A stretch of DNA of 64,000 nt from Vreelandella lutescens (GTDB lineage: Bacteria > Pseudomonadota > Gammaproteobacteria > Pseudomonadales > Halomonadaceae). Where the stretch lies: positions 1-64,000 of the forward strand of contig NZ_BMHM01000002.1 in NCBI RefSeq assembly GCF_014640815.1. Reading direction: 5' to 3'. The translations under genes were made by a program, and so were the position numbers. The notes beneath the pieces were generated by a model. It ran no database searches. It saw nothing but the letters and a program-made list of their open reading frames with translations, and had not been told where the DNA came from. Of the stretch, positions 27,392-35,249 are shown piece by piece; the first letter of the stretch is position 1; the number at the start of each line of letters is the position of its first letter.

Positions 27392-27802
27392 ATGAAAACT
27401 GTATCTGCATTAGTAACCGGAATTATCTTCAGTAGCGTGGCAGCCATGGCGCAGGCAAGCGATAACCCGCTCAGCGTCCATGTGCTTAACATTCAAAGTG
27501 GATTGCCTTCATCTGGCGTTGAGGTGGAGTTGGAACGCCGTACCGATGCGGGTTGGGAGTCCTTGTCAACGGCGACCACAGATGAAGTGGGGCGTGTTTC
27601 CTCGCTTTATCCAGACAGTGAAGCGTTTTTGCCGGGTGTCTATCGCGTCACTTTTGAAACGGGTGCTTGGTTTGAAGAGCGCGACATAGCTACTTTCTTC
27701 CCCGATATTCCGGTGCCTTTCGAAGTGGAAGACACGGAACAGCACTACCACATTCCGTTGCTATTAAGCCCTTATGGCTACTCCACTTATCGTGGCAACT
27801 AA
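27392..27802 (+). CDS. hiuH: Periplasmic 5-hydroxyisourate hydrolase-like (transthyretin-related) protein
   Basis: A 136-residue protein with a signal peptide (about 1-22, AMAQA-SD), then the transthyretin-like fold. It has LSVHVLNIQSGLPSSGVEVE at the start and YHIPLLLSPYGYSTYRGN at the end. The terminal tetrapeptide YRGS that defines HIU hydrolases is YRGN here, a conservative variant. HIU hydrolase acts in urate catabolism, but periplasmic versions also occur next to hprRS in enterobacteria, where HprR controls hiuH. No other purine-degradation gene is present here. A redox-stress association therefore fits better than urate use. Confidence 0.82.
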   Translation: MKTVSALVTGIIFSSVAAMAQASDNPLSVHVLNIQSGLPSSGVEVELERRTDAGWESLSTATTDEVGRVSSLYPDSEAFLPGVYRVTFETGAWFEERDIATFFPDIPVPFEVEDTEQHYHIPLLLSPYGYSTYRGN

Positions 27803-27864
27803 CCATAGCCGTCGTTGAGCCACTGGCTAACTTTATTCTTATTTTATCTTGTGAGGTTTACAGT

Positions 27865-28041
27865 ATGAAAGTTATTCATATCGCTGCCGCTGTTGCTTTA
27901 GCTCTCTTTTCAAGTATGGCGATGGCCGAAAGAGGATCTGGAGAAGATAATAAAATTTCCTATCCTGAGTCTACTGCACAGCAACAATTAAATGATACGC
28001 AATATTTTTCGTCTTCAGAGTTGCAGGTGTTAAACCAGTAA
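27865..28041 (+). CDS. Small exported protein of unknown function
   Basis: A 58-residue reading frame starting MKVIHIAAAVALALFSSMAM with a clear signal peptide (cleavage near AMA-ER), leaving a polar mature peptide of about 36 residues rich in Gln, Ser and Asn and ending LQVLNQ. GTGAGG precedes the ATG at 27,865. A hairpin with a T tract follows at 28,077. Its position as third gene after the GlcG-like and hiuH genes suggests a common transcript under the HprR/CusR-like box. I do not recognise a family. Confidence 0.65.
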   Translation: MKVIHIAAAVALALFSSMAMAERGSGEDNKISYPESTAQQQLNDTQYFSSSELQVLNQ

Positions 28042-28076
28042 GTCGTTAAGTAATATTTATATTGTATCTGAATAAA

Positions 28077-28105
28077 GGGCGGGCTAATAATAGTTCGTCC
28101 TTTTC
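28077..28105 (+). terminator. Rho-independent terminator after the exported-protein genes
   Basis: GGGCGGGCT pairs with AGTTCGTCC (nine pairs, three of them G-U) around a six-base loop, followed by TTTTC. It lies 36 bp after the small exported protein gene. Confidence 0.6.
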
Positions 28106-28293
28106 TGTTTTCGCTTTAAAGAATTGTGTCTCTTAAATGAGGATTTTTCTCCCCCACAGCTGTGGCAGTATAGAGGTGGAAAGCATGAGACACAATAAGA
28201 TGGATTTTCGTTTTAAGTTAATGATTTTGTTGAATTGATCGGGATTTAAAAGGATGCTTAATAATGTATGAAACTAACTCAGATCCTGCTTGA

Positions 28294-28333
28294 AAGCGGC
28301 AGGTTGCAGGCTCTACTCCTGTTAGGGGCGCCA
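28294..28333 (+). pseudogene. Decayed tRNA-Arg 3' fragment (candidate right attachment site)
   Basis: Forty bases align without gaps to 23,912-23,951 of tRNA-Arg(CCT), 34 identical, including the terminal GCGCCA-like end. No 5' half of a tRNA precedes it. The six changes break the T stem and acceptor pairing, so it is not a working tRNA. The surrounding 28,106-28,477 holds no gene I can support. Confidence 0.7.
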
Positions 28334-28477
28334 AAGACCTAAGGCGTCACTCTTACCCAGCAGGCAGCTTACTAGCGCGGTGCCCCCAACTGTTCGGTAG
28401 GGCCGCATGCGGCTGGTGCATCGCTTTCAGCCCACGCGAAAGGGCTGGCTACCCAAACCATCACTGTTAGCGCGGTA

Positions 28478-28507
28478 GAAAAAAGCGCCCGAACCAGCGG
28501 GCGCTTT
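28478..28507 (-). terminator. Rho-independent terminator of the stress-protein gene
   Basis: AAAGCGCCCG (28,482-28,491) pairs perfectly with CGGGCGCTTT (28,498-28,507) around AACCAG. On the minus strand it ends in a run of T residues, ten bases after the stop of the minus-strand gene at 28,517. Confidence 0.85.
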
Positions 28508-28516
28508 GCGAGTGGT

Positions 28517-29005
28517 TTATCCACCGAATTTCTCGTTTTCGCCCAAGTTGGGCGTGGCGTCTTTTTTGAGATTGGCTTTGGCAATCTCGTACAGCTGGAA
28601 CGCTTTGCTCTCTTTGGCTTTCCAGTGTTCCCCCATCTCTACCTTCACTTCTAGAAGCGCGACATCTGGGTCGTCTTTGCCTTCGGGGAACCAGGCCGCG
28701 ACAAAGGGGTTCCAGTACTTCTCGATCAATTCGCGGTTGTCGATCACGTTGGCTTTGCCTGATAAAGAGACATACACGCCATCGTCTTGATCGGAGAAAC
28801 TGAGGCACACATCGTGGTCGCTTTGGGTTTCGAGTACTTTTTCAGCGCTGCGGCGGGTGAAGAACCAGAGTGTGCCGTCGTATTCGTCTTGCACTAGGTG
28901 CATGGGGCGGGCGCGGGGCGTGTCGTGGTCTAACGTTACCAGCATGCCGACCTTGATATCCTTGATCATCTTCCAGATTTTTTGCTTATGCTCTGGGCTA
29001 GACAT
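28517..29005 (-). CDS. Pyridoxamine 5'-phosphate oxidase-fold general stress protein
   Basis: A 162-residue single-domain split-barrel flavin-binding protein of the general stress protein 26 type. Diagnostic stretches are MLVTLDHDTPRARPMHLVQ, LWFFTRRSAEK, VSLSGKANVIDN and EKYWNPFVAAWFP. These proteins bind FMN or FAD and are linked to stress tolerance; true pyridoxamine phosphate oxidase activity is unlikely. The gene is monocistronic, with its own terminator, and lies just beyond the candidate right edge of the tRNA-linked island. AAGGAG upstream of the ATG supports the start. Confidence 0.82.
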   Translation of the reverse strand: MSSPEHKQKIWKMIKDIKVGMLVTLDHDTPRARPMHLVQDEYDGTLWFFTRRSAEKVLETQSDHDVCLSFSDQDDGVYVSLSGKANVIDNRELIEKYWNPFVAAWFPEGKDDPDVALLEVKVEMGEHWKAKESKAFQLYEIAKANLKKDATPNLGENEKFGG

Positions 29006-29133
29006 GGTGTCACTCTCCTTATGAATGGCTAGCAGGGTGCTCTTACACGCCTATCAATGGCTTGTGCAAAAGCTAACAGGGTTTGCGTAATGCTGTACAA
29101 ACCCTGTCAACAGCCTAGCTTCCATTGTGCATA

Positions 29134-32100
29134 TCAGCAAATTAGCTCTCCTGGCAGCTCGATATAGAACTCGCCGCCGCCGTTTTGGGCATCGCGGTAA
29201 TGCACTTCACCGCCAAGCTGTTGGGTGATTTCACGAGTAATGGCAAGCCCTAAGCCGGTGCCGGGGAGTTTGCGCGTGTCGCTGCCGTCAGCCTGTGAAA
29301 AGCGCTGGAAGAGTTGGGATTGAAACGCGGGGTCGACACCTGGGCCGTAGTCGCGAACGCAGATGTGGGCGTTGGCATGGTGGTAGCTAATCGAGATGTC
29401 GACGGTTTTACCTTGAGGCGTAAATTTGACGGCATTCGACATTAAGTTGGTTAGCGCTTGGATGAGCCGTGGGCCGTCTACGTTAACGCGTATCTCCGGC
29501 CACTGCGGTGTGGCGTGAATACTCACTTTGTGCTGCTCTCCGTACCCCGCCATGGACTCAATCGCTTCCGCTACCAGCGGTGTGAGGGGCTGAACTTCCA
29601 TGTTCATGGGCATTTTGCCTGCCACCAGCTTTTCCATATCGAGCAGGTCGTTGATTAACGATGCTAGCCGGTTCACGTTGCGCTGCGCCGTTTCCAGCAG
29701 CGCATTGGCCGGGGCAGGGAGTTGACCCACTGCACCGCCCGCCATGAGCCCCAGCGAGCCGTTAATAGAGGTGAGCGGGGTGCGTAATTCATGGCTCACG
29801 GTGGCGATGAACTGGGTTTTCATTTTCTCTAGCCGACGACGCTCGGTGATGTCTTCAATCAGCGACCAAATCACTAATCGCCCGTCGGGGTCTTGGCTGA
29901 GCATTCCTTGTAGGCGTACCGGATATCGGCTGCCGTCTTTGCGGATATACTCTTTTTCAAAGGGCCCATAGCGGCCTTCGGTCTCTAGACTCACCAGCAC
30001 TTGCTGCTCTACTTGTTGGTACTCCTGTGGGGTGAGGTCCCAATAGCTGAGATTAACAAACTCTTCTCGGGTATAGCCGGAAGGCAGGGTGAGGGCGTCG
30101 TTGAGGTCGATAAACTGCCCGGTCTCGAAGTCGTTCAATGCAATACCGATGGGGGCAAACTCGAACAGTCCCCTTAGGCGGCTTTCGTTTCGCTCCATGG
30201 CTTTACGGGCCAACTCTTGTTCATGGATGTCGTGCAGGTAGCCATGCCACAACACACTGCCATCCGCGAGCCGTTCGGGCCGCGCCTGCCCAGAGGTCCA
30301 GCGGTAGGCACCTTGGGAATTTTTAACGCGATAGGTAGCGTGCCAATCCTCTAGCGTGCTGGCGGAGTGTTGAATGGCGGCCGCTACTGGCGCTAGGTCG
30401 TCTGGGTGAATACGCTCAAACGCGGGGCTGCCATCCAGCGCTGCCTGTTGAGGGGTTAAGCCGTACATGATTTGAATCTGCTGCGAGCTGAACGGGAAGG
30501 TCGGGCGGCCATCAGGGAATTGCCGATACTGATAAATGACGCCCGGCAGCTGAGCCATTAGCTTGGTGATGCGTTCATTGCTTAGGCTGTTGGTTAACGT
30601 ATCGGCTAGCCAGCGGGCAAGCAAGCGTAGAAAGAGCGTTTCGCTCTCATCAAAATCCGCGGGCCGGGGGGCGGCGGAGGAGAAGTTGAGCGTGCCAAAT
30701 ACTTGGCCTTCCACTTCAATCATCAGCGCGGCATAAGCCCCCAGGGGGAACGCTTGATAGCAGGGGTGGGCATGAAATTCGCTATCGGGCACATTGGCAA
30801 TAAACAGCTCTTTACTCTGTCCAGAAAACAGCAAATGACACCACGTGCTGCCCAACTCGAAGCGCTCGCCAGGGCTTAGGGCGAAGGTGGGCGCGGCTTC
30901 CACCCAGCGAACTGTATAAACTTCGCCCTCAATTTGGCTGAGAATGGCGAGGTCTAAGCCGAGATAGTGCCTGGTGGTGTGTAGCGCATACTGAATTTTG
31001 GCATCGAGGGTGTCGAGCGAGTTAAACGCAATGTCGTTGAGCAGCAGCAGCGCTTCGTGATGCTTGCGTAACTGTGCGCGGGCTTCGTGCTCGCGGGTAA
31101 TGTCGACAATAAAGCCTTCCATAATGATGGGATGCTGTGCATCGCCCTTCACCCAGTTGCCACGCTCTTCCACCCAGCGCCAACTGCCATCAATGTGGCG
31201 TACCCGGTACTCTATATGCCACCCTTCATTCAATGCTTTGGCGGTTTCAATGGCTTCGCCTACGCTGTCGGTATCGTCAGGGTGGATGAGGTCGGCATAG
31301 CTCAGGCGGGCGTTGTTAATTAGCTCTTCGGCGGGATGCCCGCTAATGCGGTCTATTTGGCCGCTGATGTAGAGCATGGTCCAGTTTTCATCGGGCAAAC
31401 AGCGATAGGTGACGCCGGGCATATTGCTCAGCAGCGAGGCGAACTCATCGCGGCTGGCTTGCAGAGCCTGCTGAGCGGCTACCTCATGGGTAATGTCGGT
31501 ATGAGTGCCGTACATTAACAACGGCTGGCCATCTGGGGTCCAGTCGAACACCTGCCCACGGTCATGCACCCACACCCAGTGCCCCAACTTGTGGCGCATT
31601 CGTGCCTTGCAGCTGTAGCTCTCCGTTTCGCCTAGAAAGTGCGCGTTCAATAAGGCCCCAGAGTGGGCGAGGTCATCGGGATGGGCGAAGTTCAGCCACG
31701 TATCAATCGTCGTCGGGCCGAGCTCTTCGAGGCTATAGCCAACAATCTGTGCCCAGCGCTCGTTGAAAATGGTGTCGCCGGTTTGCACATTCCACTGCCA
31801 GGTGCCAACGCCCGTGCCTTCAATCACAAGCCGCGCACGCCGCTCGCTTTCCCGCAGTGCAAGGGCCAGCGCTGAGTGCGATGCATGGTTGCCGATATCA
31901 TGTTGAATCAGCTCTTCGACCATGCTGGCCATGTCCTGAAGCACGCTGATTTGCTGTTCGCTGATGGTGCGGGGAGTGGGGTCAATCAGGCAGAGTGTTC
32001 CTACGTGCTGGCCTGAAGGGGTGTGTAGTGGCACGCCGGCATAGAATCGTATGTAGGGGGCGTTTTTGACCATCGGGTGATCGATGAACCGTGGATCGTT

Positions 32101-32382
32101 AAGCGCGTCTTCAACAATCAGGGGGCCACTGTCCAAAACAGCGTGGCTGCAAAAAGAGCGCGCTAGCGGTGCGTCGGTAACGCCTTCCAACCCCTGGCAA
32201 GATTTAAATCGCAGCCGGTCATGGTGAATTAAGGACACCAGTGCGGTAGACACCGTGAACACCTGTTGCGCCAGCCGAGTAATGCGGTCAAAGCGTGGGT
32301 CGCTGTCATAGTTCAACAAGTGGTTTTCATCCCACTCAAGTGAATGCGCAACACGATTTTCTGAGCCCTGGTGTGTTTTCAT
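29134..32382 (-). CDS. Large GAF/multi-PAS sensor histidine kinase
   Basis: About 1,082 residues from the ATG at 32,382; a longer frame from a GTG at 32,478 is possible, but the ATG gives an N-terminus that matches the related GAF protein at 19,650. Domains: GAF (about 20-160), PAS (about 180-300), PAS (about 310-425), GAF (about 440-590), two further PAS (about 605-840), HisKA with the phosphorylatable His near residue 864 (ATVSHELRTPLTS), and HATPase_c with NLMSNAVKFTPQG and GTGLGLAI. No transmembrane segment and no receiver domain are present, so it is a cytoplasmic sensor needing a partner regulator. No response regulator is adjacent. Confidence 0.85.
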   Translation of the reverse strand: MKTHQGSENRVAHSLEWDENHLLNYDSDPRFDRITRLAQQVFTVSTALVSLIHHDRLRFKSCQGLEGVTDAPLARSFCSHAVLDSGPLIVEDALNDPRFIDHPMVKNAPYIRFYAGVPLHTPSGQHVGTLCLIDPTPRTISEQQISVLQDMASMVEELIQHDIGNHASHSALALALRESERRARLVIEGTGVGTWQWNVQTGDTIFNERWAQIVGYSLEELGPTTIDTWLNFAHPDDLAHSGALLNAHFLGETESYSCKARMRHKLGHWVWVHDRGQVFDWTPDGQPLLMYGTHTDITHEVAAQQALQASRDEFASLLSNMPGVTYRCLPDENWTMLYISGQIDRISGHPAEELINNARLSYADLIHPDDTDSVGEAIETAKALNEGWHIEYRVRHIDGSWRWVEERGNWVKGDAQHPIIMEGFIVDITREHEARAQLRKHHEALLLLNDIAFNSLDTLDAKIQYALHTTRHYLGLDLAILSQIEGEVYTVRWVEAAPTFALSPGERFELGSTWCHLLFSGQSKELFIANVPDSEFHAHPCYQAFPLGAYAALMIEVEGQVFGTLNFSSAAPRPADFDESETLFLRLLARWLADTLTNSLSNERITKLMAQLPGVIYQYRQFPDGRPTFPFSSQQIQIMYGLTPQQAALDGSPAFERIHPDDLAPVAAAIQHSASTLEDWHATYRVKNSQGAYRWTSGQARPERLADGSVLWHGYLHDIHEQELARKAMERNESRLRGLFEFAPIGIALNDFETGQFIDLNDALTLPSGYTREEFVNLSYWDLTPQEYQQVEQQVLVSLETEGRYGPFEKEYIRKDGSRYPVRLQGMLSQDPDGRLVIWSLIEDITERRRLEKMKTQFIATVSHELRTPLTSINGSLGLMAGGAVGQLPAPANALLETAQRNVNRLASLINDLLDMEKLVAGKMPMNMEVQPLTPLVAEAIESMAGYGEQHKVSIHATPQWPEIRVNVDGPRLIQALTNLMSNAVKFTPQGKTVDISISYHHANAHICVRDYGPGVDPAFQSQLFQRFSQADGSDTRKLPGTGLGLAITREITQQLGGEVHYRDAQNGGGEFYIELPGELIC

Positions 32383-32608
32383 GGCGTAACCATCGGATGA
32401 CCTACTGAAATTTGGCGGAGCAGACGTGGTGTCAGCCGTTGTGCATAGTCTTATAACGAGCTGGAAGGCTGTCAGCACAGCATAATGGCTTATTGTTGCC
32501 TGGTGTAGAGAGAGAGGCGGCGTAAACTTCGTTTCATATGTGAAAAATTGTTGAGCGCAGTGCGTCGCCTAGGTGGCGCAGCTTTTTTATTGCCAAGGAG
32601 CGTCAAAA

Positions 32609-32851
32609 ATGAAATATGCCGCGTTGATGATGGTACTCATGCTGGCCGGCTGTGCCGGTGGCGTGGGGTCGGGCACGAAGGGAGTAGGAGTGAGCATGCA
32701 AACGGCAGCCGCAGAGTATTGCGAAAGCCTGGGGGGCGAGCGAATAACGCGTGAAAGCGCGCTAGGTAGCGGGCGTTACTGCCGCCTGCCAGATGGCCGG
32801 GTAGAAAACGAGTGGCAGTTATATCGCTCTGAACAGCTGGATAATGACTAG
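32609..32851 (+). CDS. DUF333 lipoprotein (putative hemolysin family)
   Basis: An 80-residue lipoprotein. Signal sequence with lipobox LAGC (Cys at about residue 16), then the short DUF333 domain with YCESLGGE, YCRLPDGRVENEWQLYR. The ATG at 32,609 follows CAAGGAG; an upstream in-frame start is rejected because it would spoil the signal peptide. The family is called hemolysin in databases, with little direct support. It is an independent unit between a divergent kinase gene and the following diguanylate cyclase. Confidence 0.78.
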   Translation: MKYAALMMVLMLAGCAGGVGSGTKGVGVSMQTAAAEYCESLGGERITRESALGSGRYCRLPDGRVENEWQLYRSEQLDND

Positions 32852-32973
32852 GCCGACGTATCGATCATCGTTAAAAACGCGTCAAACGTGTTATCAACGC
32901 ACTTTTCAGCGTATAAAGAAAACTTCATTGACGGTGGGGGTGGGCTGGCGTAGAGCCGGTTGGGACACTATTT

Positions 32974-34707
32974 ATGGGTATTCTCAACATCATTTCGCGC
33001 TATTACTGGATGGGGATGGCGGTCACACTGCTGCTGTTAGCCCATAGCTCGGCATCCGCTAATACGTCGCCTATGCCGCTCACCGATTGGGAGTATCGTT
33101 GGGGAGATGCTCCCCTAGACGCAAGCGCTCCTTGGCAAGCCATCGCGTTTCCTTCCAACCCGCCCGGGCGCAACGGGCAGCAGGCAGTGTGGTTTAAAAC
33201 GGTCCTGCCAGAAGGGGAGTGGCGTGATCCGGTCTTGCATATCACCAGTATTAATTTGGTAGGCCAGATTTTTCTGGATGGCACGCTGATCTATGAGCAT
33301 GGCGATATGGAGGCGCCTCGTTTTATCGGCTGGCCATGGCATCTTATGGCGTTACCGGAGGATTTTGCGGGCAAGCAGCTCTCGCTGCGCATTTTTTCCG
33401 ATTACACCAGCATTGGGTTATGGGGCGATGTAGAGGTGACAGATCGGATCGATGCGCTTCACGGCATGCTTCACGATTCCGTCCAGGATTTAGCGGTCAG
33501 CGCCTTTAGCCTGCTGTTGGCCACCTTGGCCGCCATTTTCGCCATGATTGGGCCGGAGCGCCGGGGCTTTTTTGCCATTGCGTTATTTGCTTTTTCCTCA
33601 GGGCTGATGCTCCTAGCAGAAACACCGGTCCGCCAGCTTTTGGCCGATGCCCCCCTGACTTGGGATATCGTGAGAGCCGCCAGCTATTTTACATTGCCTA
33701 TTGCCATGGGTTTGCTGCTAAGCCACTGGTTGGAAGGTGCCCCAAAGCGCCGGATGGCACGTTTATGGCAGCTTCACTTGGCTTATTTGGTGATATCGAT
33801 CGGGTTAGTGGAGCTAGGGGTTATCAGCTTGGCGCTAACCTTCCCCGTGTTTGATGTACTGCTGTTAGTCACGCTACCGACGATGCTGCTCCTGGCGCTG
33901 CTGCGGGTACGGCGTTTGAACTTAGAGCAACGGCTGTTCGTGGTCAGTTTTTTGCTGTTTGCACCGCTACTACTGGCCGATATGCTGGTGGCGCATGGGT
34001 TGATCCCACGGCGAAATATTCCTTTAAGCTATGGTGCGCTGGGATTTTCATTGGCCATTGTGGCTATTTCACTCTGGCACTACCGGCATACACAGCGGCA
34101 ACTGGCGGCGGCCAACCTCACGCTAGAAGCGCAGGTAACGGCGCGCACGGCAGAGTTGGATACCCTGGTTCACCAGCTTAAAGGCTTGTCGTTGCAGGAC
34201 GCATTAACCGGGCTGCACAACCGTCGCCATTTCGACACGCTGCTTCACCAAGAAATGGCGCTTGCGCAGCGTCAGGGCAGCCCACTCTCCTTGTTGATGA
34301 TTGATATCGACCACTTTAAAAAAGTAAACGATAACTTTGGTCATGATGCGGGCGATGCGGTGCTCATTGATGTTGCCGCACTCTTGAAGCAGCACTTTCG
34401 TGGAACGGACGTGGTTTGCCGCTTGGGGGGTGAAGAGTTTGTTGCGCTGCTGCCGGGCACCGGTGCTACTGAAGCGGAAGCGCGCGCTGAAAAGCTGCTA
34501 GAAGCGCTACGCCACAAATCGCTGAGCTATCACCAGCAGCCGCTGGGGCGTATCACGCTCTCTTGCGGTATTGCGACTTACCCCTCCCACACTATGGACC
34601 CAAAAAGGCTCCTACGCTTGGCCGATACGGCGCTTTACAAAGCAAAAAACAATGGGCGTGACCGCTGTGAAGTATGGGAAGGAGCGACTTCATCAAGCGA
34701 GCGCTAG
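32974..34707 (+). CDS. 7TMR-DISM diguanylate cyclase
   Basis: A 577-residue membrane protein: signal peptide (about 1-29), a periplasmic jelly-roll domain of the 7TMR-DISMED type (about 35-160), seven hydrophobic helices (about 170-375), a short coiled coil (about 378-405) and a GGDEF domain (about 410-570). The active site is GGEEF (485-489) and an RxxD site (RGTD) lies upstream, so an active, feedback-inhibited cyclase is expected. DISM proteins sense periplasmic ligands, possibly carbohydrates. A palindrome GAGCGCTAGCGCT overlaps the stop codon. It stands alone. Confidence 0.85.
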   Translation: MGILNIISRYYWMGMAVTLLLLAHSSASANTSPMPLTDWEYRWGDAPLDASAPWQAIAFPSNPPGRNGQQAVWFKTVLPEGEWRDPVLHITSINLVGQIFLDGTLIYEHGDMEAPRFIGWPWHLMALPEDFAGKQLSLRIFSDYTSIGLWGDVEVTDRIDALHGMLHDSVQDLAVSAFSLLLATLAAIFAMIGPERRGFFAIALFAFSSGLMLLAETPVRQLLADAPLTWDIVRAASYFTLPIAMGLLLSHWLEGAPKRRMARLWQLHLAYLVISIGLVELGVISLALTFPVFDVLLLVTLPTMLLLALLRVRRLNLEQRLFVVSFLLFAPLLLADMLVAHGLIPRRNIPLSYGALGFSLAIVAISLWHYRHTQRQLAAANLTLEAQVTARTAELDTLVHQLKGLSLQDALTGLHNRRHFDTLLHQEMALAQRQGSPLSLLMIDIDHFKKVNDNFGHDAGDAVLIDVAALLKQHFRGTDVVCRLGGEEFVALLPGTGATEAEARAEKLLEALRHKSLSYHQQPLGRITLSCGIATYPSHTMDPKRLLRLADTALYKAKNNGRDRCEVWEGATSSSER

Positions 34708-34718
34708 CGCTAGGCGAA

Positions 34719-34757
34719 AGTACTTAGTGACAGTACTTAGTGGCAGTACGTAGCAAT
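34719..34757. repeat. Thirteen-base tandem triplication
   Basis: AGTACTTAGTGAC, AGTACTTAGTGGC and AGTACGTAGCAAT follow each other directly after the diguanylate cyclase stop. The rest of 34,758-35,249, nearly 500 bp, is strongly AT-rich with T and A runs. I see no gene there, and it presumably contains the promoter and leader of the Aer-like gene. Confidence 0.8.
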
Positions 34758-35249
34758 AGGACTGTATGACACATCCAGTGGAAGGCAAGAGCCCCTCAAC
34801 GTTGCGACCCTCACCATGGGGTTGTCTATATCAGCATTCATTAATAAAGATTTTTATTTTTTCTAAGGTGAAGAAAAATTTATCTTTTTGAATGTTAAAA
34901 GAATGGTTTTTATAGTGGTTTTATAAGAGTGGATTTAGACAATCAACAAGAGAGCCAATACTTATTGGTACACTTTTCTATACATGACGCTGTGCTTTTT
35001 AATGTGGCAAGGCAGCTTTTTTAGAGTGGTGGGTGAAAGAGTGTAAGTGCCTTGATAGCTAATGTTTTTTTAAAGTTGTTTAAGTTTTATGGTGTCTTTT
35101 TAAGTATTGTATAGCTTTATAGTGAAAAATAGCTGAATGTCAACAAATGTCACAGTGTTTCTTGCTGTCGTTACTTTTTTTAAGCCTTGAGCCATAGTAC
35201 GCCTATAGCGTTTGTGAGTGAACGAAGGTGTTTTCTAAAGAGGTGGGCT

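Larger units (their letters stand above)
23952..28333. mobile_element. Small tRNA-Arg-linked genomic island (inferred)
   Basis: The segment is bounded on the left by tRNA-Arg(CCT) and on the right by a 40-bp copy of that tRNA's 3' end with 34 of 40 identities. Content differs from its surroundings: AT-richer intergenic stretches and accessory genes (a zinc ribbon protein, a two-component system, and three exported proteins). No integrase gene survives. The first 300 bp after the tRNA hold no gene I can support, only a 12-bp direct repeat CGCCCCCACAAA at 24,009-24,020 and 24,021-24,032. Degeneration of the right copy suggests an old insertion. An independent decayed tRNA is the main alternative. 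Confidence 0.5.

Noticed and set aside
28372..28584. Minus-strand frame with a signal-like hydrophobic stretch
   Set aside because: It overlaps the stress-protein gene in another frame, runs through that gene's terminator hairpin and has no ribosome-binding site. A truncated exported-protein remnant cannot be excluded.
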